Below, piece after piece: positions 11,678 to 20,784 of a DNA stretch of 64,000 bases. Both the position numbers and the translations under genes were made by a program. Position 1 is the stretch's first letter; every line of letters begins with the position of its first letter. The DNA is from Spongilla lacustris (Eukaryota; Porifera; Demospongiae; Spongillida; Spongillidae): positions 3,941,757-4,005,756 of the forward strand of contig OX442419.1 of assembly GCA_949361645.1 (NCBI GenBank). Direction: 5' to 3'. The notes under the pieces are model-generated. The model searched no databases. It had not been told where the DNA came from and saw only the letters and a list, made by a program, of their open reading frames with translations.

Positions 11678-14607
11678 GGGGGTGGTAGGGTGTAGTTCGT
11701 GTCTTCCTTACCCCCAGCAAAATACAAATTTCTTTTACCAGTTTGGACTCGAAGTTCTTTCCTTGGTCAGTATGTATACTGTCAGGTACTCCAAAGCGGC
11801 ATATGAACTCGTTTACCAGTACCCTGGCAACAGAAGTGGCCTCCATATCTCTTAGGGGAAAAGCTTCTTTCCATTTGGTAAAGTAATCGCCGATAACCAA
11901 AATATAGCGATATCCTCGAGGGGTTTCAGGAAGGGGGCCTAAAATATCCATTGCCACACGTTCGAGTGGCCTTTTAGCAAAACACGCTTCCATAGGTGCT
12001 CTTCCCCTCGGCGGCGATTTTCTTGAATTACAAATTGAACATTCATGACACCACTTCTCAACGTCTTTCCTCTGCCCCGGCCAGTAGAATCGAGCGCGAG
12101 CTTTCTCCAGAACTTTACGAGCCCCAAGATGACCTCCCGCAAGTGAATTATGCAGGCCCTCTAATACCTCAGAAACTAAATTCGCCGGCAGGACCAACTG
12201 CAAATGTGCGTGCAAGCCATTACCTTCGACATCTTGCCACTGCCTATATAACATGCCATCTTTAAGTACCAAATACTTCCTCTGTACCCAAAGTGACTGC
12301 AACTTCCAATTAGCTTCAACCGGGCAGGAAGCAGGTAGGGAACCGGATGCTAGCCATTTAATTGCCTCTCCCAAGGCTGGGTCCGCTCTTTGCCTTTCTC
12401 GAAGCTCTATCTCTGTCCACACAGGCAAAAACTGTGCCCCTGTGGACATGCACCCAAAGCTAACATCGGAATCCTCCATTTCACTGGATCCGAAATCCAG
12501 TCCACACTGTTTGCAGTTGCTACGAGAAAGTGAATCAGCATTGCCATGCTGCTTACCCGGTCTGTGGATGACTCTATATTGAAACTCAGCGAGACTTTCA
12601 AGCCAGCGCGCCACCTGACCCTCTGGCTCCTTGAAGGAATGCAGCCATTTCAGACAGTGATGGTCTGTACGAAGTTCGAACTGTCGTCCATACAGGTACG
12701 GACGAAAGTGATGCGCAGCCCACACAACAGCCAACATCTCGCGGCGAGTTACACAATACTTACGCTCAGTTCTGGATAGCACCCTACTCGCGTAGGCTAC
12801 TACTCGTTCCTTGCCATCCACGACTTGGGATAGCACAGCTCCTATTCCTTCCCCACTAGCATCCGTGTCAAGAACAAAGTCAAGCTTAAAATCAGGAAAG
12901 ACCAGAACAGGAGAAGTCATTAGCTGCTTTTTTAGTTCAAAGAATGCATCATTGCAGCTGTTGAACCATTCCCACGATGCTTCACTATTGGACAAAGCGT
13001 GCAACGGGGCAGCAATCTGTGCAAAATTCTTAATAAAACGTCGATAATAGGAGGCTAATCCAAGGAAACATTTCAATTTTCTAACGTCGTTGGGCACTGG
13101 CCAGTCTGCAATGCACTGGATCTTATCAGGGTCAGTTTTAATTCCCTCTTTACACACCACGTGACCTAAATATTTCACACTGGACTGGAATAAATGACAC
13201 TTGCTTGGTTTCATTTTCAACCCTGCCCCTTTAAGACGCAAGCACACTTCTTTGAGCCGCTCGAGGTGTTCTTCCACTGTCGCACTGAACACAATGATAT
13301 CGTCTAGGTAGACCAAGCATGTGGACCAATGCAGACCTGCTAGTACGTGCTCCATCAAGCGTTGGAACGTGGCGGGCGCATTACAAAGACCGAATGGCAT
13401 TACCCGGAATTGGAATAACCCATGTGGTGTAACGAACGCAGTTTTTTCCCTGTCCCCAGGCTTAACCTCTACTTGCCAATAGCCAGACGCTAAGTCCAGC
13501 GTAGAAAAATAGCAGGCGCGTCCAAGAGCATCCAGAGTATCGTCGATCCTGGGCAAGGGCTGTGCGTCCTTGCGTGTCACGTCATTAAGCCTACGGAAAT
13601 CAACACAAAATCTAGTTGACCCATCTCGCTTCTTAGCAAGCACGATAGGCGCCGCCCACGGACTGCTACTAGGCTCGATGACTCCCCGAGTCAACATGGA
13701 ATCGAGTAACTTACGGACTTCATCCCTCCGATGGTAGTGAAGTCTACGTGGTTGCTGGCGTATTGGGCTAGCTCCCTCTGTGTCTATTCCATGGTACACT
13801 AAGCTCGTCCGACCAAAGTCGTCATCGTTTTTGGCAAAAATGTTCTCAAACTCCATTAACAGGTGCATAGCAGCATCCTTCTGGGCTGCAGACAAGTCGT
13901 GTGCCCCAGCAAGCATCTTCTCTGCCCACGTCATGTCTCGGTTTTTCAAAGTCGAAGGGTGATTGACTGCGTTTTTTCTGGCCTCCCGCCATTCAGCCAC
14001 AGGTTTCAAGACCCCGACCTTCTCGTCCTTATGCACTGTCACCGGGGCTGGATTGAGATTAAGGATTTCGACCATCATGTGATCCGAGTTGGCCTTCATC
14101 AGTGAGTGGGCAACCAACAAGGAATGCTGGTCATTAAATTTCATCAGTGGCTCCATGATGACATCTGATGACATGGTGGTGTTCCCGCTGTGTACCGTCA
14201 CAGGTAACCGCATGCGGCACGAGGCAGGAATTACAATGGTCTCCGACATACAACTGCACCTGACTCCCATTGTTGCATTCTGATGCACACATTGTTACAG
14301 ACTGGTCGCCTCCTAACAATACCCGATTATGTAGGTCAATTATGCAATTGTGTTGACACAGAAAGTCGGCACCCAAGAGACAGTCATGGGTGAGCTGTCT
14401 AGCCACTAACACCATATGCTTTTTAACCAATCCCCCTAACACAACATCCAATTCCACTTGTCCCAATACATCAAGTGTTTCACCATTAGCTACCACCACC
14501 GCCCTAGTAGGTTCTTCCAGTGGAGCACTTCCATTTGGAGACGAGCCCAGTTCCCTCCACACCTTCTCTCCAATCAACGTCACCCCAGAACCCGTATCCA
14601 CCAACAT
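11674..14607 (-). pseudogene. Element 1 Pol: protease, RT, RNase H, integrase core
   Basis: The protease lies at 14,600–14,290, with catalytic LVDTGSGVTL and the flap-side HDCLLGADFL. The frame then shifts near 14,280. RT follows with FCVDFRRLNDVT, FSTLDLASGYWQ and catalytic CLVYLDDIIVFS. RNase H has LDTDASGEGIGAVLS and the TDHHCLKWL and HGNADSLSR motifs. The integrase has an HHCC zinc site (H…H…CHECSIC) and the core (MDILGPLP…HTDQGKNFES). The domain order RT–RH–IN defines Ty3/Metaviridae. The RT to integrase part is one 880-codon open stretch, so decay is limited to the protease junction and the integrase end. Enzymes would copy and integrate the element. The nearest relative in the window is element 2. 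Confidence 0.93.
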
Positions 14608-14639
14608 TCGGGTCTTGCGACCGGAAATACACCCGTTAA

Positions 14640-15464
14640 CTATATTAAAGAAGAACTTACAGCTGCCGTTCCCGCGGGACTAGACTGTTTCTTTCGCCGT
14701 GGACAGAATCGTTTCGTATGTCCCGCCTGCCCACATGCCCAGCACACAATTCTCCTCTTTTCCTGTCCCCGGAACGGTTGGGTTTCACCTAGTTTCCTCC
14801 TCAATCTCTCAGTCAACTCCGAGAGCCGTCTTATTTCCATCTCGGACTCTTCAAGTTGCTTGGCTATGTCCTCTGCTCTTCGACCAGACGACACACTCAC
14901 TTTATGCGCATGCAGCAGCAGCCGTGCTCCTGTCCCTTTCACTAGGTTCCAACGCCTCGGCGACCGTTGCCCGTTCCTTCTGAAATGTCCTTTGAGCAGC
15001 TTCAATCGTCCAAGGACTCAGGGTTCTCCCGCATGAGCTTCATCTGCATGGACGAGGAACGTAAACCCTGAATAAATTGACGTCTCACCACTTCTAGTCG
15101 CTGTCCCCCGGACCACTGAGGGTAGGCTTTGTCCGCGAGAAACCGCAGGGCGCCTACAAACTCCGTCAGTTTCTCACCAGACGACTGCACCCGCTGTTGA
15201 AACCTGCAATGAAACTCCAATTCATTACCTTCTGGGTCATACTGCCGGCGCAGGCACTGTACGACTTCGTCGTAGTCGGTAGAGTCAACGAGTCCCTGCA
15301 TGCTGCACCACTACCCGAAAAGGCTCGTCCTCCTACAATGGAAACAGCTCGCTAGTCCTCTTCTCATCTGGTATTTTTGCCTCGAGCACGTACCTTTCGA
15401 ACCTTCTTATCCACAGCGCGAAGTCAGCTTTCTCCGTGAACCGTGCCGGTGGCCGCAGACTCAT
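14640..15464 (-). pseudogene. Element 1 Gag with CCHC knuckle
   Basis: Gag starts near ATG 15,464 (MSLRPPARFTEK…WIRRFERYVLEAKIPDEK), aligning with Gag of element 2. The frame is open further upstream through the primer site, so the true start is uncertain. The middle has LEFHCRFQQRVQSSGEKLTEF, FLADKAYPQW and QFIQGLRSSSMQ. The end has a predicted coiled-coil-like Glu/Arg stretch and a single zinc knuckle (CWACGQAGHTKRFC). An in-frame TAG (about 15,328) and frame changes at 15,298–15,303, about 15,006 and 14,908–14,913 break it. Two of the frame changes fall on GCATGC. Gag would form the particle core. Confidence 0.88.
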
Positions 15465-15534
15465 TCGGACCGCGCGAGGAGTGACCTCGCCCCCTGTGGG
15501 ATGACTTTGCACGTCCTCACTACCCAGGGACGTG

Positions 15535-15552
15535 ATCCCACTTCTGACACCA
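15535..15552 (-). other. Primer binding site of element 1 (tRNA-Leu type)
   Basis: On the minus strand TGGTGTCAGAAGTGGGAT lies two bases inside the 5' LTR. It is complementary to the 3' end (with CCA) of animal tRNA-Leu of the …CCCACTTCTGACA type, from knowledge of tRNA sequences. Confidence 0.8.
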
Positions 15553-15554
15553 TT

Positions 15555-15689
15555 TGTAGCGGCCTCATCCATTCCATCTATATAGCAGCAAGGTTACAAA
15601 GACTGACACGAATACTCACTACAGACACCTATATATGTAATCATACGCATGCGCACATAGCAATTATACAGTTTCCAATACCCGTTACA
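15555..15689 (-). repeat. 5' LTR of element 1
   Basis: 135 bp, matching the 3' LTR at 10,606–10,740. It supplies promoter and transcript start on the minus strand; no clear TATA box was singled out. Confidence 0.95.
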
Positions 15690-15868
15690 TGTCCTATGTG
15701 TCCATGATGTGCAGTATGTCCTATGTGTCCATGATGTGCAGTATGTCCTATGTGTCCATGATGTGCAGTATGTCCTATGTGTCCATGATGTGCAGTATGT
15801 CCTATGTGTCCATGATGTGCAGTATGTCCTATGTGTCCATGATGTGCAGTATGTCCAATGTGTCCGCC
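15690..15868. repeat. 27-bp minisatellite, right part
   Basis: Six or more near-perfect copies of the unit also seen at 10,530–10,605, separated from it by the LTR element. Three shorter gatgtccgt units follow to 15,915. Confidence 0.95.
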
Positions 15869-15954
15869 ATGGTGATTTCCGTGATGTCCGTGATGTCCGT
15901 GATGTCCGTGACCGTGAGGCAATGCCGATTTGCAGACGACAAATGTTACGATTA
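15694..15954 (-). CDS. His/Gly-rich secreted repeat protein, N-terminal part (exon) of interrupted gene
   Basis: On the minus strand this reads a hydrophobic signal-like segment (DLIVTFVVCKSALP), then HGHGHHGHHGHHGNHHGG and six or more copies of the 9-residue repeat HGHIGHTAH. The frame stays open to the LTR element and continues in frame at 10,605–10,487. No ATG lies just upstream in frame: a stop is met near 15,998. A preceding exon is therefore likely, with a possible acceptor in cccggtggcag at about 15,955. Other frames through this repeat are also open. This one was chosen for its signal-like leader, regular His/Gly composition and clean C-terminus. The protein resembles secreted histidine-rich proteins only in composition. 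Confidence 0.5.
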
Positions 15955-16091
15955 GATCTGCCACCGGGAAAAGTTCGTATAGCCACAGTGCCACGCCTTA
16001 ATTTACTCAAACCTGTTACATCACCTGCATGACCGTAATATTTCTTACTGCAATCAACTATGAATAAGGGATAATCAATCGTTAGAGCCAT

Positions 16092-17500
16092 TCTTGCACA
16101 GGGCCCGCGGAGGGTACTATAAAGTAGGGGGGGGGGGGGGGGGCAGCAATTAAGATTGATCTAATATTCCTTCGCACCTCCCATCACGGTTGTTCGGAGT
16201 TGGAAACTAGGTTGCGTATTAAGAACATACGGTACGGGTTCTTAACACAACTTTTAATGAGCTCATTATCGCAGTCGTTTTATCGTATATACCTTTTCAG
16301 AGGTCTATTTCTTACTGTATTAACACTCTTATTAAAAACCCGCAAGAACTCAGGGTAAGTCTGGCATTTTCGTAAAGAGAAAAGATGGGGGCACAAGGCT
16401 ATGTATACCAAAAGACGAGAACGATAATTTTTCTCTTGCTGTGATATTTGCATTTTCATGAATAAATGACACGCTTGCGACTTAATATGTAGGGCAAATG
16501 GATTACCGCATCAAGCAACTTGGTAGAATGTGTAGGAAACGAGTGGTTGACCATCGTGGGAAGAGAAGCTGCACTGTATATCAGTGTAAGGAGGTGGCAG
16601 AACAACTTCTTATAGCTCAGTATCAGTCAAAATATTAAACGATGATGTACCACAACTCTAAAAAATGAAGGGTGTTCCAAAAAAAAAAAAAAAAAAAAAA
16701 AAAAAACGAAAAAAACAAGTCACCTCTGGCTAGCTCACTGAGTTCAGGAGTGTAAGGTACAAGTAACATTATTAAAAATGTACAATTGAATAAAATGGCA
16801 TATACTATTCACCTCATAACAAGTATCAAAGGCAGACGAAAACATCATCAAACCCATGCATCAATCGCAGGAGTACTTATCAGACACATACATGTACATC
16901 AACTGTACACTGTCCTGATTGTCCTAGGCCCCCACTGGCATCCTCTGTGTTTGGAACTCCTCTCACAGCCAGTAGCCCATGCAATGCACTTGTTTGTGCT
17001 AAGTGCATCATCATGTGGCTGACAACTTGAGGCAGTACACTGTGTCAATGCTGCCGCTTAGAAAGGCCCATGCATGCATGTCTCGGCCCTTAGAAGTGAA
17101 ATGTGTTCCAGAATTGATACTGCTGCTTCTGAGTGATGTGATGGCTCACTGTGTAGCCAGTACATTTGAAGTTAATCTCCCTACCAGAAGTGAAATGCAT
17201 ATGGCAGTTGATGTATATAGCAGTCCTCCTAGCTGCATGATGAGTGCCTCTTGCAAGTCCCTACCTGTGGAACAGTTAGGTTTGTCAACTATTCTTTTTT
17301 TTTTAGTTAATAGTATTTTCCAACATGGCCTACTTGTGGAGCATGCAAAGTTCAGCCAGTTCACTCAGTACCACACCATACCAGCACCACACCATGCATG
17401 AATGTCAAGCTCTAACGACTTGTGTCTATATAGTAAAGCACCACTTTCTAACACTTAGTACAACATCACTTCAGTTGTATCACAACCGAAAAAGATAACA
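16092..17500. other. Intergenic with poly-G and poly-A runs
   Basis: A G run of about 18 bases at 16,127–16,143 and an A run of about 28 bases at 16,679–16,706. Short open frames at 16,786–17,022 and 17,003–17,401 show no recognisable domain. Nothing else was seen. Confidence 0.5.
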
Positions 17501-17577
17501 CAATAACAACTCTTTATCAACACTCGAAAACCGCTAAAATAAAATGGCTAGTTTTGTTCGTGTATAACTTCGCAAAA

Positions 17578-17800
17578 TTATCGTTCTCGATTAGCCTGCA
17601 CAACAAAACGGTACACACATGCCTTAGCTGTACCTTCCACGTTGGTTTTTCGGTGTTTCTTGCTGGAGGTCGTGGGAAATCCATTCTTTCTGAGAGGTGT
17701 TCTTTTGAGGTAGGCCGCTGACGAAGGCCACAGTTCTTCGTGGGAGTGCGGCCCGAGCACGTGATTAGCACCATACAAAGTGCACAGGTCACAGTACTAC
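17578..17800 (-). CDS. Possible internal exon of unknown gene
   Basis: On the minus strand a hydrophilic frame (YGANHVLGPHSHEELWPSSA, then KRTPLRKNGFPTTSSKKHRK) is followed by gtacagctaag, a plausible splice donor. It lies downstream of a possible first exon at 18,288–18,322 on the same strand. I do not recognise the protein, and the evidence is weak. An alternative reading is a chance open frame. Confidence 0.2.
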
Positions 17801-18287
17801 ATGCACCGTGCAATAAACTTGTCTAGTAGGACATGTGTTTTGCTGTACATTCCAAAGGTCATTTCGTTGTCGGGGTAGTTGCTAAGAAATGACGCAAGCA
17901 CGTTTCAATATTACTTTTCTAAACCCAGTTTCCAAGGTTTCAATGGAAATGAACAACCGTGCCATAGAAATGCGCATACAAAAATAAGCCAAATGCACAA
18001 AAATCCCACCAAAATATCGCTTTCTCAGAGGCAATTTCGTCCAGGTCAATATTAGCTGTTCTGTCGCTATTAATCACGAGAGTAGCTAAGTTATACGAAT
18101 ATCAGGACCCACGGTAGTGGGTCCTATGTAGGATTGACTTCGGATTTGCTTAGGTGGGCGTGGTTTTGGATCGAGCATTTTAAAACGGTAACGAAGCGTT
18201 GCCTTTACTCCCCAGCTCGTACACAATCTATCACAAACATGACTGATGTGCACATGTAACGTGAGCTTCGCTAAATAGTGCAGTTTA

Positions 18288-18322
18288 CCTTGAGCGACAA
18301 GTTGGCGCCTAAATTCCGCCAT
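18288..18322 (-). CDS. Possible first coding exon of unknown gene
   Basis: On the minus strand ATG at 18,322 in good context (ttaaATGGCGGAA) encodes MAEFRRQLVAQ. It runs straight into gtaaactgc, a good splice donor. The upstream 60 bp lacks ATG in frame. This is the usual look of a short first exon, but the following exons are not certain (see 17,578–17,800). Confidence 0.3.
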
Positions 18323-18870
18323 TTAATTTTTCGTTCTTCTTCCGTTCATTACGTAGAACTCGCGACAGGAACGTCGTAAGAAGACTAAATTAGCTTCAAA
18401 AAGTTGCATTTGATTTCCAAACGTGCCCTTTCATACAAATAAGACCTAAAGTTGTTAGTTGATGATGAAATGCCGTGAAATGACCCAAGCAGGTGCAATT
18501 CATTATCGGTGATATTTCTCGTTGCCTAGCAGTATGCAATATGACGCCACACACGCGCTTAATTTACTGTTGCCAGGCTACGCACACAGCTGCAGATACA
18601 TGTACGTTTACAACAGGCGGTTCTAATTCAGCAAAGGTGACCAAGCCAATGAAAGCGGCTCGTTAACAAGGAGAACTCTGAGTTTAAGGTATCCAAAGAA
18701 CAAAGGTAGACCTATCAATAAAATTAAAAAGAGGCCTATATACTCAGATTACCCAATACCAATAAGAGGAATCTAAGTGTCCTATGCATTGCAACGAATA
18801 CACTATTAAGCCATATATTGTATTGACTGAACACTCCTGGCAGGGGAAAAAAAAATTAGGGGAACAACTA

Positions 18871-19162
18871 AATCAAAAACTTCTCTATTGAGAAAGTGAT
18901 TGGTGGTATGTAGGATTGGTGGTGCAAAAAGCAAGGAAACAAGGTACAGTATGTTAAAGTGAGGTTTGGTAGGATCCTACAAGGCTACAACTATAACAGT
19001 CCTACATTTGCAAATAGGCTTCTTCATTTGCAAATTCAGGACTGTGAGTTGTAGGATCCTACCAAACCTCACTTTAACATACTGTACCTTGTCTCCTTGC
19101 TTTTTGCACCACCAATCCTACATACCACCAATCAATTTTTCTCGATAGAGAAGTTTTTGATT
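18871..19162. mobile_element. Palindromic MITE, TA-flanked (Tc1/mariner-like)
   Basis: Two arms of about 115 bp (18,871–18,985 and 19,045–19,162) are near-perfect inverted copies. The central 60 bp is itself partly inverted (acatttgcaaat…atttgcaaatt). The ends read aatcaaaaacttctctat on each strand, and each side is flanked by TA (18,869–18,870 and 19,163–19,164). TA flanks fit a non-autonomous Tc1/mariner-type element. A diverged half-copy lies at 57,480–57,600. Confidence 0.85.
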
Positions 19163-20784
19163 TACTTGTTGAATCTAATTTGATTCATGCTTGAACGAAG
19201 CTAACGGCTGCATTAGTAGCCGGGGGATTGACCACAAGATCAGTTTAAACCTCCGAAAATAGGCTCTTTTCACATTGGTCAAGGCTTTGAAAAGCACTGT
19301 AAATTTAGTGGAATTCTAGCTGGATCTTTGTTTCGGGCAGTTCATTAATAATTTACCCCCAAATTTTGCTCGCATAGACGTACATTAGACTCATCGTAGA
19401 AGATTCTGCCGATACCTTTCGGAGTAAGCACGTTTGTAACAACGTAGCTATGCTGCACTGTTTCTGATCTTACAAGGAGGTTCGCCCATTGTGTTACGTA
19501 TACGTGGCGAACCGGCCGGGCAAATAGAATTCGAATCCAATCGGTTGGCTATCTATACAACACAAGCAAATATATTTCGGAGTTTCCTTCGTCAAGCAAA
19601 GAATCTAATCGCTATAAGATACAAGCGTCAAGCACTGCACAATAACAAAATAACAAAAGTCCGGCTGGTCTGCTATAAATTGAGCCATGCCCATGGAACC
19701 GCCTCGCGCCTGCATGCGCGTGTACGTGTACGTACCTACCTGTACAGTAAATAAATTAATATTATCGGCCAAAAAAGTGTGTGTGTGTGTGTGTAGGGGG
19801 GGGGGGGGGGGGCAGCCCTGTTGCACACAAATAAAAGTTGGTTTCCTACCATTCTGGCCTGCAAATAATCATGCAGGTGACTGTGGCTCGAGCCACTCTG
19901 GCACTCGAGTAGAGAGTTGCTGACCATGCAGCCGCCGGCATGCACTGTCTGATTAAATCCGTCATTCATATGCATGTATATATCCTCATAACGTATATTC
20001 ATATACCGGTGTAATAGGAATATATGTCCCCCCTAATTAGGTACTTCAATAAATTGCGTTTGCGTGGGCGGAAGCAGGTGATCTATAATACGTCAAAAAT
20101 TGTGACCGTAATTTCGATTACTCGACGAGTGGCTTAAGAAGACGCGCGCTTTGAAAAGTTGTTTGGAAGGTATTTAACACTTTATTAGTAGATTTCAGAA
20201 GAAAAGGGGTTGCACAGTACACTAATGGTGTCTAAATGTTAGCTAGCATACGGCGTTATTTTGTGTGCCTCGTTGATTTCTATGGTGATCTATCGCGATT
20301 AGTTATTCCCTAGTTTGTTAAGGCACTAACTTGAGAAAGCGTTTTCCATGTTTACTAGGTCCTAGTCTATATCAGGATACAATTTCATGAGCTTTGGATG
20401 GTGCACAAGGATTCATTTATCGCCGCAGGCGTTTACTGTTGGATTGCTATAGCTTTACATAATGTTGCTTAAACTGGTATTTATATGTTATTGCCCTGAG
20501 AATTAGACTTGTCTTTTGTATTTTCAATGCACAGACAATCTATTTCTGTTTATGTGGCAAAGAAGTTTGGGATGTTCTATTTAATACACACCGAATCCGT
20601 CAAGGCACGCGTTATACATAGAAAATATTATACAGCATGGACCCTCATGTAATTAAAAACAGCTGTATTATCAATATGTGATGGTGCACACACAGCGTAT
20701 TTTTCAAGACAGTATATTCATGTTAGTATATCCTAGCTATGCATTAACATTGAGAAATGCATTCTATTTGTATTGTTGTTTAGA

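Larger units (their letters stand above)
10606..15689 (-). mobile_element. Complete Ty3-type LTR retrotransposon 1
   Basis: The element reads right to left. It has 135-bp LTRs that appear identical, at 15,555–15,689 (5') and 10,606–10,740 (3'), each TG…CA. A tRNA-Leu-type primer site, Gag with CCHC knuckle, aspartic protease, RT, RNase H, integrase and a polypurine tract are in canonical Ty3 order. The 4 bases outside the left LTR (10,602–10,605) and outside the right LTR (15,690–15,693) are both TGTC, a 4-bp target duplication. The target is the 27-bp minisatellite inside a His-rich host gene. Identical LTRs imply a recent insertion, yet the coding region carries several frame breaks. Confidence 0.95.

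Noticed and set aside
12407..14283. Plus-strand open frames of 60–110 codons
   Set aside because: Antisense shadows of Ty3 element 1 Pol. The same applies within 42,398–46,854.
15690..15868. CRISPR-like regular repeats
   Set aside because: Units are contiguous without spacers and lie in eukaryotic DNA. The same holds for the array at 60,193.
15689..16032. Plus-strand MSYVSMMCS-type and minus-strand WTHRTYCTS-type repeat frames
   Set aside because: Alternative phases of the 27-bp array. The His/Gly frame has a signal-like leader and a clean end; the minus-strand frame starting at 16,091 remains a weaker alternative.
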